Shown: piece after piece, positions 28,043 to 35,963 of the stretch
Layout: each line of letters starts with the position of its first letter
Position numbering within the stretch: the first letter of the stretch is position 1
Source: Corynebacterium doosanense CAU 212 = DSM 45436
GTDB lineage: Bacteria; Actinomycetota; Actinomycetes; Mycobacteriales; Mycobacteriaceae
Assembly: GCF_000767055.1 (NCBI RefSeq)
Contig: NZ_CP006764.1
Coordinates: forward strand, 1,054,001-1,118,000
Direction: 5' to 3'
DNA length: 64,000 nucleotides
The notes under the pieces: generated by a model
What the model was told of the DNA's origin: nothing
Databases searched by the model: none
Seen by the model: only the letters and a program-made list of their open reading frames with translations
Made by a program: the position numbers and the translations under genes

Positions 28043-28435
28043 ATGTCCGACTCGGTCATCCGCGACAGCTTCTCCCGCGGCGAGCAGATCGGCGGGCTGG
28101 CGTGGCTGTCGGTCGGCGCGCTGATCTCGCTCATCCTGGAGATCGTCTATCTGGGCACCCGGGTCACCCTGCCCGGTGGAGTGAGCATGGCGCTGCCGTG
28201 GACGATTGCGGCGGCCGTGCTGATGAACGCGGTGTTCACCCGGACGGCTAGACTGTGGTCGACACAAACCTGGGTGGCACTCGTGCCGCTCGGGGTATGG
28301 TGCCTGGGATTCCTGGTGTTTCTGGCCCTGCCCGCGCTGTCGGGGGATCAGCTCCTGGGAAATAATATGCGCACGATTGCCCTGCTCTTTGCCGGGATCG
28401 GCGGCGGGCTTTGGCCATTGACCCGGACAAAATGA
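28043..28435 (+). CDS. Small integral membrane protein (Rv1171 position)
   Basis: 130 residues with four hydrophobic segments (GLAWLSVGALISLILEIVYLG, LPWTIAAAVLMNAVF, VALVPLGVWCLGFLVFLALP, IALLFAGIGGGLWPL). The function is unknown. Its ATG directly follows the mshB stop, the same arrangement as Rv1170-Rv1171 in M. tuberculosis, which suggests a conserved but uncharacterised link. Confidence 0.8.
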   Translation: MSDSVIRDSFSRGEQIGGLAWLSVGALISLILEIVYLGTRVTLPGGVSMALPWTIAAAVLMNAVFTRTARLWSTQTWVALVPLGVWCLGFLVFLALPALSGDQLLGNNMRTIALLFAGIGGGLWPLTRTK

Positions 28436-28482
28436 CATACTTGCACCCTGACTGTTTGATTTAGAGGAGTTTCGGAGAACCG

Positions 28483-28815
28483 ATGACCTACACCATCGCC
28501 CAGCCCTGCGTCGACGTGCTCGACCGCGCCTGCGTCGAAGAATGCCCGGTGGACTGCATCTACGAGGGCAAGCGCATGCTCTACATCCACCCGGATGAGT
28601 GCGTCGACTGCGGCGCCTGCGAGCCGGCCTGCCCGGTCGAGGCGATCTTCTACGAGGACGACGTCCCCGAGGAGTGGTGGGACTACAACGAGGCCAACGT
28701 CGCCTTCTTCGACGACCTCGGCTCGCCCGGTGGCGCCGCGAAGCTCGGCCCCCAGGACTTCGACCACCCGATGATCGCCAAGCTCCCGCCGCAGAACCAG
28801 GACTACGAGGGTTAA
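28483..28815 (+). CDS. fdxC: Seven-iron ferredoxin FdxC/FdxA type
   Basis: 110-residue bacterial ferredoxin. Cys9, Cys17, Cys21 and Cys25, then Cys40, Cys43, Cys46 and Cys50 ([13 protein letters not shown]) supply a [3Fe-4S]/[4Fe-4S] pair, followed by the acidic C-terminal extension [18 protein letters not shown] typical of actinobacterial FdxA/FdxC. It carries electrons in the cytosol. A 47-bp leader contains AGGAG (28463-28467). It is 5 bp upstream of dapC, as in M. tuberculosis Rv1177-Rv1178. Confidence 0.94.
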   Translation: MTYTIAQPCVDVLDRACVEECPVDCIYEGKRMLYIHPDECVDCGACEPACPVEAIFYEDDVPEEWWDYNEANVAFFDDLGSPGGAAKLGPQDFDHPMIAKLPPQNQDYEG

Positions 28816-28820
28816 CTCGG

Positions 28821-29927
28821 ATGGCACGCACCCCCCTCGGACAGCGGCTCCCGGATTTCCCCTGGGACAGCCTCGCGGACGCGAAGGCCACGGCGTCGGC
28901 GCATCCCGACGGCATCGTCAACCTCTCCGTGGGTACGCCCGTGGACGAGGTCGCGCCGTCCATCCAGCTGGCGCTGGCTGAGTCGGCCTCGCTGTCTGGG
29001 TACCCGCAGACGGTGGGAACGCCGGAGCTGCGCGAGGCGATCGTGTCGTGGCTGGCGCGGCGCTACAGCATCGACACCCTGACCGCGGATGCGGTGCTGC
29101 CGGTGATCGGCACCAAGGAGGCCATCGCCTGGCTTCCGACCCTGCTGGGTGCGAACGGCCAGGTGGTCATCCCTGAGGTCGCGTACCCGACCTACGAGGT
29201 CGGCGCCCTGCTGGCCGGGGCGAGTGTGCTGCGCTCGGATTCGCTCATGCGCATCGGGCCGGGGCGGCCGGACCTCATCTTCATCAACTCTCCCTCCAAC
29301 CCCACCGGTAAGGTGCTGGGACTTGACCACCTGCGCAAGGTGGTGGAGTTCGCCCGCTCCCGCGACGTCATCATCGCCTCTGACGAGTGTTACCTCGGCC
29401 TCGGCTGGAACGACGACAACCCGCCCCTGTCCATCCTGGACCCCCGGGTCACCGACGGCGACAACACCAACCTCATCGCCATCCACTCCCTGTCCAAGTC
29501 CTCCAACCTGGCCTCGTACCGCGTGGGTTTCCTCGCCGGCGACCAGGCGCTCATCTCCGAGCTGCTCGAGGTGCGCAAGCACGCCGGGCTCATGGTGCCG
29601 GGCCCGATCCAGGGCGCCATGACCGCCGCTCTGCAGGACGACGATCAGGAACAGCTCCAGCGCCTGCGCTACGCCCGCCGCCGCGCAGTCCTGCTGCCCG
29701 CGCTGCTGCGTGCCGGTTTCCAGGTCGACGAGTCCGAGGCCGGGCTCTACCTCTGGGCCACCCGCGGCGAGGACTGCCGGGCCACCGTCGACTGGCTCGC
29801 CGAGCGCGGCATCCTCGTCGCCCCCGGCGACTTCTACGGCCCGCGCGGGCGGCAGCACATCCGCATGGCGCTGACCGGAAGCGACGAGCGTATCGACGCC
29901 GCCGCCGCCCGACTTGCCCAGTCCTGA
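28821..29927 (+). CDS. dapC: Succinyldiaminopimelate transaminase DapC
   Basis: Fold-type I PLP aminotransferase of 368 residues in the succinylase branch of lysine/diaminopimelate synthesis. The PLP lysine is in HSLSKSSNLASYRVGF, with FINSPSNPTGKVL and SDECYLGLG as other cofactor contacts. Synteny with fdxC supports the assignment, and dapD and dapE are encoded 5-10 kb downstream. The start at 28821 avoids overlap with fdxC. The end overlaps the pseudouridine synthase gene by 14 bp. Confidence 0.92.
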   Translation: MARTPLGQRLPDFPWDSLADAKATASAHPDGIVNLSVGTPVDEVAPSIQLALAESASLSGYPQTVGTPELREAIVSWLARRYSIDTLTADAVLPVIGTKEAIAWLPTLLGANGQVVIPEVAYPTYEVGALLAGASVLRSDSLMRIGPGRPDLIFINSPSNPTGKVLGLDHLRKVVEFARSRDVIIASDECYLGLGWNDDNPPLSILDPRVTDGDNTNLIAIHSLSKSSNLASYRVGFLAGDQALISELLEVRKHAGLMVPGPIQGAMTAALQDDDQEQLQRLRYARRRAVLLPALLRAGFQVDESEAGLYLWATRGEDCRATVDWLAERGILVAPGDFYGPRGRQHIRMALTGSDERIDAAAARLAQS

Positions 29928-30747
29928 CGGCCGTCCTCCCGCGCGTGAGGGCCTCACCGCCCGCAAAGTGACGCTCTCCGGGACGGTTCCGGAGGGGGAG
30001 TACTGGGCCGCGCGGGCCGGGGACTCGCCCTTTGCCCCGGGCACCCTGCTTCCTCCCGGCTCGGCGTTGCCGCACGCCGTGCCCGCGTGGACCTTCCCCG
30101 CCGTCCCGGACGAGGAGCCGATCCCGTTCGACTACACCGTGCTCTACCGCGATGAGCACCTGCTCGTGGTGGACAAACCGCATTTCCTGCCCACCACCGC
30201 CAACGGGCGCATCCAGCGCGAGACGCTGCAGACCCGCCTGCGCCGCGATCTCGGCGAGCAGGTGACGGTGCTGCACCGCCTCGACCGGCTCACCGCCGGG
30301 GTGATGCTCTGTTCCGTCGACCCCACGACTCGGGGCCGCTACCAGCAGCTCTTCGCTTCTCGACGGGTGTTCAAACGCTACGAGGCCCACCTCAGCGGTC
30401 CGGTTGCCGATGGGGAAGTGCGACTGCCCCTGCTCAAGCGGAAGGGGAGCAGGCAGGTGGTCGTCGATACGCGAGGGACCGAGACCGTGACGCTCGTGCG
30501 CAACCGCGGTTCATTTGTCGAGCTGGAGCCGCTGACCGGATTCACCCATCAGTTACGGGTGGTGGCAAACCACCTCGGCGCACCGATTCTCGGGGACGAC
30601 ACGTATCCGATTGACCGGGGCCTGAACCTTCGAGATTTCTCCTCGCCGCTGCATCTGCTGGCTAGGGAGCTGGCTTTTAACGATCCGTTGTCCGGCGAGC
30701 CCCGCGCCTTTCGTAGTTTGCGGTCATTGCCCGATAGAATCGAATGA
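29914..30747 (+). CDS. RluA-family pseudouridine synthase
   Basis: RNA pseudouridylation enzyme of 277 residues. The catalytic Asp is in LHRLDRLTAGVML, with YRDEHLLVVDKPHFLPTT before it and GFTHQLRVVANHLGAPILGDDTYP near the C-terminus (the RTHQIRVH-type motif). The N-terminal 70 residues are not an S4 domain. The TTG at 29914 is the longest start and overlaps dapC; a GTG at 29968 is an alternative. The substrate RNA cannot be told from sequence. Confidence 0.88.
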   Translation: MPSPDGRPPAREGLTARKVTLSGTVPEGEYWAARAGDSPFAPGTLLPPGSALPHAVPAWTFPAVPDEEPIPFDYTVLYRDEHLLVVDKPHFLPTTANGRIQRETLQTRLRRDLGEQVTVLHRLDRLTAGVMLCSVDPTTRGRYQQLFASRRVFKRYEAHLSGPVADGEVRLPLLKRKGSRQVVVDTRGTETVTLVRNRGSFVELEPLTGFTHQLRVVANHLGAPILGDDTYPIDRGLNLRDFSSPLHLLARELAFNDPLSGEPRAFRSLRSLPDRIE

Positions 30748-30774
30748 CTTTAGGTAATTCATAGGACGAGGCTC

Positions 30775-31371
30775 ATGACCGACAGCACCCCCATGCCCGA
30801 CGACGGCAGCTCCGCAGTTCGACGCAGCTCGACTGTGCGATTGATGAACGGAATGCGGCAGTTTGTCATGTTCGGCATCGTCGGCGGCTCCGGCACGGTG
30901 GTCAACCTCGCGGTGATCTACCTGGTGACCAAACTCGCCGGGGCGGGGGGCTTTTCCGAGCACGACGTGTTTGCCAACCTCTTCGGCACCCAGTGGAACA
31001 TCCGCTGGTACCACGTCTTCATGTTCGTGGCGTTCCTCGTGGCCAACACGTGGAACTACCAGCTCAACCGGATGTGGACCTTCAAGGGGATCTCCAAGAA
31101 GTCCTGGCTGCGCGGCTTCTTCCCGTTCCTCACCACCGGCCTGGTCTCTCTGGCGATCAGCCAGGTCATGGTCACGCTGCTGATGAACCCGACCTCACCC
31201 ATCGCTCTGCCCTCCGACATCTTCGACGACTCCAGCGGGCTGCGGACGAAGTTCTACTGGGCCTCGGCCATCTCCATCCTGGCGGCGATGCCGGTGAACT
31301 TCCTCATCAACAAGGTGTGGGCTTTCCGACGCGCGCCTGTCCAGGCGATCGTCGAGGTGCCCCCGCACTAG
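30775..31371 (+). CDS. GtrA-family membrane protein
   Basis: 198 residues with four membrane segments. The core MRQFVMFGIVGGSGTVVNLAV, NTWNYQLNRMWTF and PVNFLINKVWAF are GtrA hallmarks (paired Asn-Arg/Lys-x-W-x-F signatures). GtrA-like proteins are thought to flip polyprenyl-linked sugars or anchor glycosyltransferases. AGGACGAGG lies just before the ATG. Its stop overlaps the stop of the small convergent gene. Confidence 0.88.
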   Translation: MTDSTPMPDDGSSAVRRSSTVRLMNGMRQFVMFGIVGGSGTVVNLAVIYLVTKLAGAGGFSEHDVFANLFGTQWNIRWYHVFMFVAFLVANTWNYQLNRMWTFKGISKKSWLRGFFPFLTTGLVSLAISQVMVTLLMNPTSPIALPSDIFDDSSGLRTKFYWASAISILAAMPVNFLINKVWAFRRAPVQAIVEVPPH

Positions 31372-31532
31372 GCGGCTTCCGGCTCTCCCTGGTCGTTCCG
31401 GCTGAAAGCCACCGCGGCGCCGGCGATGGCGATGAAGATAAGGGCCACCCAGTTCGGCCCGTGGAGAACGACATTGCCGATGACGGCGAGCGCCATGACG
31501 GCAACGATGATCAGTGCGATGGTGCGGTTCAT
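31368..31532 (-). CDS. 54-aa small membrane protein
   Basis: Short gene found by reading the strand directly. It encodes MNRTIALIIVAVMALAVIGN, a segment HGPNWVALIFIAIAGAAVAF, then a charged tail SRNDQGEPEAA. It is predicted to have two membrane helices, with the C-terminus polar. It follows the 158-aa membrane protein by 11 bp on the same strand, so it is the third gene of the XRE-regulator operon. The function is unknown. Confidence 0.65.
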   Translation of the reverse strand: MNRTIALIIVAVMALAVIGNVVLHGPNWVALIFIAIAGAAVAFSRNDQGEPEAA

Positions 31533-31543
31533 GGTTTCGGAGT

Positions 31544-32020
31544 TTAGTCGTCGAGGTCCGCGTTGAGGCGGGCGGTGTCCTTTTCGCGGCGCTGGCTCAT
31601 ACGCTTTCGCACCGCCAGAATTCCGCCCATCATGCCGATGGCTCCGCCGACCAGTGCGCCGGCGATAAATCCGGGTGTGAGCATCCCCGCTCCATGCCCG
31701 TAGCCGAAGATCGCGATCATGAGGGTCACGGCGATGAAGACGATCTCACCCGGTGCGGGCTCCAGGGCCCGCGGGCGGGCGGTTCGTGTGGACATCCACC
31801 GTTGAGCGACAAACTCGCCTACCGCCAGCGGCAGCAACAGGGTGAACGCCCACAGCGAATGGAGGCCGGGGAGAACCCAGGCCAGCACGGCCATGAGGAT
31901 CAGGGTGACAAAATAGATGGCTCGGACAGACACGGATGATGCGCGGTGCAGCACCAGGCGCTCGTATTCGTCGTCGACGGTCTGGTCGTATCGATCAATG
32001 AGCTGGTCGGTGTAGGTCAT
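31544..32020 (-). CDS. Membrane protein of unknown function in XRE operon
   Basis: 158 residues. A polar N-terminus (YTDQLIDRYDQTVDDEYERLVLHR) is followed by four hydrophobic segments (AIYFVTLILMAVLAWVLPG, WAFTLLLPLAVGEFVA, IVFIAVTLMIAIFGYGHG, GFIAGALVGGAIGMMGGILA) and a charged tail. It overlaps the XRE regulator stop by 4 bp, so the two are made together, a pairing often seen in small autoregulated XRE modules. Confidence 0.75.
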   Translation of the reverse strand: MTYTDQLIDRYDQTVDDEYERLVLHRASSVSVRAIYFVTLILMAVLAWVLPGLHSLWAFTLLLPLAVGEFVAQRWMSTRTARPRALEPAPGEIVFIAVTLMIAIFGYGHGAGMLTPGFIAGALVGGAIGMMGGILAVRKRMSQRREKDTARLNADLDD

Positions 32021-32268
32021 CGGTTCTCCTGTTCGTCGCCGAATACTTCTTCGACGGTCTTTCCCAGCTCCCGGCAGATGTTCAGCGCGAGGTGCACCGA
32101 GGGGGAGTAGTTGCCCTTCTCGATGTTGGCGATGGTCTGACGTGAGACCCCCGCCTTTTCAGCGAGCGTGGCCTGGGACAGCTCGGCCCAGCGGCGGTAC
32201 TTGCGCACCATGTTGGGCTGGTCACCGCGTTCGGATCTCTGCGGGGAGGTGGGAGGTGCTGTGGTCAT
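32017..32268 (-). CDS. Small XRE-family transcriptional regulator
   Basis: 83 residues, nearly all helix-turn-helix: SQATLAEKAGVSRQTIANIEKG is the recognition unit, followed by LNICRELGKTVEEVFG. Relatives (YozG type) are autoregulators paired with membrane proteins. On this strand the upstream gap contains TTGACA and an imperfect inverted repeat (TGTAAA-GGATAG-TTGTCA, 32317-32334), which may be its operator. Confidence 0.85.
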   Translation of the reverse strand: MTTAPPTSPQRSERGDQPNMVRKYRRWAELSQATLAEKAGVSRQTIANIEKGNYSPSVHLALNICRELGKTVEEVFGDEQENR

Positions 32269-32316
32269 GGCGGGTGGAATCCTTCGTGCGTGGAATGTCG
32301 ACTTTCCACGCTCAAG

Positions 32317-32334
32317 TGTAAAGGATAGTTGTCA
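32317..32334 (-). promoter_or_regulatory. Imperfect inverted repeat, candidate XRE operator
   Basis: TGTAAA and TTGTCA half-sites (4 of 6 positions symmetric) are separated by 6 bp, in an AT-rich island 49 bp before the regulator start. A TTGACA hexamer overlaps it on the minus strand and could be a -35 element. Confidence 0.3.
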
Positions 32335-32361
32335 ACCCCGCCATCCGAACAACAGTGCCCG

Positions 32362-34128
32362 CTATCGCTCCTGGCCGGCGAGCGCGGGATCCTCCCTTAC
32401 CCAGTCGCCGATGACTCCGGGCACGACCGCTTTCTTCTGGCCGAGAAGATCCCGGAGGTTACCTTCCCGCTCGACCTGCGAGACCACCGAGCGGACCTTG
32501 CTCCGTTTGTTCTCTTTCGCTGCACCGCGCCCACTGTTGGCCATGGCGGGGGAGGAGCCTCCGGTTGCTCGTCCCTGCTGCGCGGAGTTGCCGGACGCCG
32601 ACGGCGAGTTGGACGCAGTGGCCGGGCCGGGTGAGCGACGTGCTGCTTCACCTTCACCATTGGGTGCTGCCGCGGATCCCTGGCCGGCGCCGAAGGCCGA
32701 GCCGCCGATGGGGCCGGAGCGCAGGGAAGAGTTCAGCGACCGGGCATTTCCGGGCAGTGCCTCGATTCCTGCGCCTCCCCGCTGGCCTGCGACACCCCCG
32801 GTTCCGACCGCGGGCTGGTGAGCCGTGGACGAGCGGGTTCCAGTGACACCAACACCCGGAGCGGAGAGGGGTGTGAGCCCGGCTCCCGCGCCGTTGAGGG
32901 CTGCCAACCCGGGATTGCTCACGCCCGATGGGGAGGCGGCGAGTGACGGGGTCAGACCCGTCGAAGCAGGACCTGCGCCCCCGAGCGTGGGAGCAGGCGG
33001 GAAGCCGCCCGTGGTCGTGGCCGCCTCGGTACCTATTCCCTGCGGGCTGAACAGCCCCTGATCGAGGTCGCCTCCCGCGTGTGAAGCCATGTCGCGGGTG
33101 ACGCTGTTGATCGCTTCGAAACTCCCCGGGTTCTTCGCGGCGTAGTCCAGGACCTGGTCCGCGAGAGCCTGGGGAACCACGACCCCGTTGGTGGAGTAGC
33201 GCATTCCCGTGCCAGGGACTTCGTTCATCCCGATGTCGAGGGATTGTCCAGGGTTGGCCAGATCAGGCGTGGTGAGATTGACGACCGGGGGGATCAGCCC
33301 GGTCAACGACGCCTGCGTGGTTGCGGCGTACTGCAGCAGGAACATCTTCTCCGCAACCTCCGCTGCGGCCATCCCCTCTGGGCCGGTCGCGCGCATCGCG
33401 TCCAGGGACGCCTTCGCCGTTGCGACGTTGGCGGTGCGTTCCGTCCGGAAGGACTCCAGAGCCCCGAGGTTGTTCTGGAAAATCCCCGAGTTTCCCGAGA
33501 TCACCCTGGTCCGCGCCGCGACATTGCGAAGCCGAGCCCCGATCGCATCGGGGGCTGCGCCAGAATTACTGCCGCCGATGTAGTTCGCCAGGCCGTACAT
33601 CCCCTCCGCGATGTCAGCGGTCCGGAGTGCGAGCTCGTTCCAGATTCCCTGCGAAGCGACGGCCGCGCCACTATTGCTGGCAGTCAGCTTTCCCAGGAGG
33701 GTGGTCACGGAAATATCCGGCGCGACGAGCACGGGTTCCTTGTGGAGCGGGCTCGTTCCGGTCGTGTCACGCGCAGAAAGCTTCTCGACGCTGCGCTGCA
33801 CCATGCCGCCGGTGTCAGCTAAGTCGAATGCGACCGAGGCGGTGGAGTCTTGGGCGGCGAAGGCACCGCCGGTGGTCCGAAGGTTTTGACTGACTGTTCC
33901 GAGTTCGCTGCCTAGTGTTTTGAACACATCGGATGCGGATCCTGGGGCTGACTTTAGGGAAAGACCGTGGATGGATCCCAATTGGGTGAATCCTGCGGCC
34001 GGCGAATAGTTTGCCCCCATGGGTGCTCCACCGGCGATCCTTAAGCCGTTGCTGGCGAATTCTTGTAATCGAGCGATGCTGGATGCTGCGTCAAACAAAG
34101 AGTCATACTGGACAGAAAGTTGTGTCAT
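32362..34128 (-). CDS. WXG/ESX-substrate-like protein with long Gly/Ala/Ser-rich region
   Basis: 588 residues. The N-terminus MTQLSVQYDSLFDAASSIAR and the following helical region (about 1-270) have the spacing of small helices seen in WXG100/PPE-like type VII substrates, without a signal peptide. Residues about 350-530 are low-complexity Gly/Ala/Ser/Pro. A conserved-looking basic to hydrophobic tail ends KVRSVVSQVEREGNLRDLL and VVPGVIGDWVRE. It is translationally coupled (ATGA overlap) to the upstream DUF3558-like lipoprotein. I infer a surface or exported protein; no enzyme motif is present. Confidence 0.55.
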   Translation of the reverse strand: MTQLSVQYDSLFDAASSIARLQEFASNGLRIAGGAPMGANYSPAAGFTQLGSIHGLSLKSAPGSASDVFKTLGSELGTVSQNLRTTGGAFAAQDSTASVAFDLADTGGMVQRSVEKLSARDTTGTSPLHKEPVLVAPDISVTTLLGKLTASNSGAAVASQGIWNELALRTADIAEGMYGLANYIGGSNSGAAPDAIGARLRNVAARTRVISGNSGIFQNNLGALESFRTERTANVATAKASLDAMRATGPEGMAAAEVAEKMFLLQYAATTQASLTGLIPPVVNLTTPDLANPGQSLDIGMNEVPGTGMRYSTNGVVVPQALADQVLDYAAKNPGSFEAINSVTRDMASHAGGDLDQGLFSPQGIGTEAATTTGGFPPAPTLGGAGPASTGLTPSLAASPSGVSNPGLAALNGAGAGLTPLSAPGVGVTGTRSSTAHQPAVGTGGVAGQRGGAGIEALPGNARSLNSSLRSGPIGGSAFGAGQGSAAAPNGEGEAARRSPGPATASNSPSASGNSAQQGRATGGSSPAMANSGRGAAKENKRSKVRSVVSQVEREGNLRDLLGQKKAVVPGVIGDWVREDPALAGQER

Positions 34129-34763
34129 TGCTTCCCCCGAAGCTGGCTATAAATAGATTCGAACTGCGCCTTTGCAAGTTCGCATTTGGGCAAGAATGGT
34201 TTGGTCTCGTCGTAATCAAGCGCGCTGATTGAGAAGTATCCGCGCGCAGTATCCACCGAAACAGAACAAAGGGCCTCGCCGCCGCCAAAGATCTGATGCG
34301 CCACCGCTTGCGGCACCAACGTAGAACTGATCCCATCCACAGCGAGCCCCGCATCCACGAACTGGCTGACTGGCGTAGGTCCAGTCGTAATCGATATGGA
34401 AGTTCCCCAGTTATCCAGGCCCTCAACTTCAGCACTACAAGTCCACATATCCGCAAACCCGTCATCCACCGAAAACTCCAGATCCAACCCGGTCCCCCCG
34501 AGAACCTCTTCCGGAATTTCGGTGCATGGTTTGATCCATTTCACGTTTGGATCGTTGACGTCGTAGGGCCGTAACTCCACGAATTCCCCGCTGAGGAAGA
34601 ACCCGGGCGGGAGGTCCGCCGGTACAGGTTCTTCGCTGGTTTCCCCCGAAACCTCAGCCGTGGTGTCGGATGTCCCGCTGAGTGGCGTGCCCCCTGAGCA
34701 CGCGGTCAGCCCCCCGATGAGAACGAGCAGCGCAGTGGCCCACGCGCGCTTCCATCCGTCCAC
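34125..34763 (-). CDS. DUF3558-like lipoprotein
   Basis: 212-residue lipoprotein: signal ALLVLIGGLTAC (Cys22), Thr/Glu-rich linker, then a folded domain with CTEIPEEVL, WTCSAEVEG and four Cys in the mature part, characteristic of actinobacterial DUF3558 proteins. The GTG at 34763 has GGGGG 6 nt upstream. Base composition is clearly less GC-rich than neighbouring genes, pointing to foreign origin or relaxed selection. The stop overlaps the start of the WXG-like gene, so the pair forms one unit. Confidence 0.7.
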   Translation of the reverse strand: MDGWKRAWATALLVLIGGLTACSGGTPLSGTSDTTAEVSGETSEEPVPADLPPGFFLSGEFVELRPYDVNDPNVKWIKPCTEIPEEVLGGTGLDLEFSVDDGFADMWTCSAEVEGLDNWGTSISITTGPTPVSQFVDAGLAVDGISSTLVPQAVAHQIFGGGEALCSVSVDTARGYFSISALDYDETKPFLPKCELAKAQFESIYSQLRGKQ

Positions 34764-34790
34764 GACAATCCCCCGATTTTTGTGCCGCCT

Positions 34791-34812
34791 GAAGCTGCTG
34801 TTGATCAGCTTC
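34791..34812 (-). promoter_or_regulatory. Inverted repeat upstream of the lipoprotein gene
   Basis: GAAGCTG (34791-34797) and CAGCTTC (34806-34812) form a 7-bp perfect inverted repeat with an 8-nt spacer, 28-49 bp before the GTG start. A TAAGTA hexamer next to it (34816-34821, minus strand) may be the -10 box, so the repeat may lie in the leader or act as an operator. Confidence 0.35.
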
Positions 34813-34887
34813 AAATACTTAGACTGCCGGAACGTCGAAAAGGTTTCCTTGTGAGCGTGCCCATTGAAATGTGCGTCGATAGCTGGC

Positions 34888-34921
34888 AAAAAGCCCCTCC
34901 CGCCAACAGGCGGAAGGGGCT
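34888..34921 (-). terminator. Rho-independent terminator of dapD
   Basis: AGCCCCTCCCGCC (34892-34904) and GGCGGAAGGGGCT (34909-34921) pair with one mismatch around an AACA loop. On the minus strand the stem is followed by a T run (AAAAA at 34888-34892 on the plus strand), 21 bp after the dapD stop. Confidence 0.88.
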
Positions 34922-34941
34922 GCGAGGGCCGGCGCGGAAAG

Positions 34942-35910
34942 CTAGTTCGCGTGCAGTGCCTCGTTGAGCTCGACGGAGCCGGTGCGTGGGGAGGCCTCGA
35001 CGGCACCCGAGACGGAGTTGCGTCGGTAGAGCACCCCGGACGCGCCGGAGAGCAGCGCGGCCTTGACGGAGTCGCCGTTGGACACGTCAAGTGCCTCGGC
35101 CACCGCGCCGAAGACGGAGAGCTTGGTGCCTGCGGTGAGGTAGAGGCCGGCCTCGACGACGCAGTTGTCGCCGAGGGAGATGCCGATGCCGGAGTTGGCG
35201 CCGAGCAGGCAGCCTTTGCCGATGGAGATGGTTTCTTTGCCGCCGCCGGAGAGGGTGCCCATGATGGAGGCGCCGCCGCCCACGTCGGAACCCGAGCCCA
35301 CGACGACGCCCGCGGAGATGCGGCCCTCGACCATGGAGTTGCCCAGGGTGCCGGCGTTGAAGTTCACGAAGCCCTCGTGCATCACCGTGGTGCCCTCGGC
35401 GAGGTGGGCACCGAGGCGGACGCGGTCGGCATCGCCGATGCGCACGCCGGTGGGGACGACGTAGTCGACCATGCGGGGGAACTTGTCCACGGAGTAGACG
35501 GTGACGGGGCCGCGTCCGGCGAGGTGTCCGCGGACCATCTGGAAGTCGGTCACGGAGCAGGGGCCGTAGTTGGTCCACACCACGTTGGTGAGCAGGCCGA
35601 AGATGCCGTCGAGGTTCTGGCCGTGGGGTTTGACCAGCCGGTGGGAGAGCAGGTGCAGGCGCAGGTAGGCGTCGTAGGCGTCGACGGGCGCCTCATCCAG
35701 GGAGGCGATGGAGGTCTCCACGGCGACGCGGGCAACGCCGCGGTCCTCGTCGGGCCCGACCAGGGCCGCGAACTGCTGCGGGGTTTCCGTCAGGCGCTCG
35801 GTTCCGGTGGCGGTGACCGCCTCGTTGAGTTTGGGGGCGGGGTACCAGACATCCAGGACGGTCCCGTCGTGGGTGACGGTGGCGAGTCCTCGGGCGAAAG
35901 CAGTGGTCAT
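34942..35910 (-). CDS. dapD: Tetrahydrodipicolinate N-succinyltransferase DapD
   Basis: Succinylase-branch enzyme for diaminopimelate and lysine, 322 residues. The N-terminal domain is followed by a left-handed beta-helix of hexapeptide repeats ([34 protein letters not shown]). It retains the catalytic-loop glutamate (MVEGRIS) and the Gly-rich [14 protein letters not shown] segment of actinobacterial DapD. The ATG at 35910 has no strong ribosome-binding site. A terminator follows the gene. A paralogue lies upstream beyond an amino-acid permease gene. Confidence 0.93.
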   Translation of the reverse strand: MTTAFARGLATVTHDGTVLDVWYPAPKLNEAVTATGTERLTETPQQFAALVGPDEDRGVARVAVETSIASLDEAPVDAYDAYLRLHLLSHRLVKPHGQNLDGIFGLLTNVVWTNYGPCSVTDFQMVRGHLAGRGPVTVYSVDKFPRMVDYVVPTGVRIGDADRVRLGAHLAEGTTVMHEGFVNFNAGTLGNSMVEGRISAGVVVGSGSDVGGGASIMGTLSGGGKETISIGKGCLLGANSGIGISLGDNCVVEAGLYLTAGTKLSVFGAVAEALDVSNGDSVKAALLSGASGVLYRRNSVSGAVEASPRTGSVELNEALHAN

Positions 35911-35963
35911 GCTGGATCGGGGTCCGTTCGTTCGACTACAGGAAACACGTGGGAGTCTAGGGC

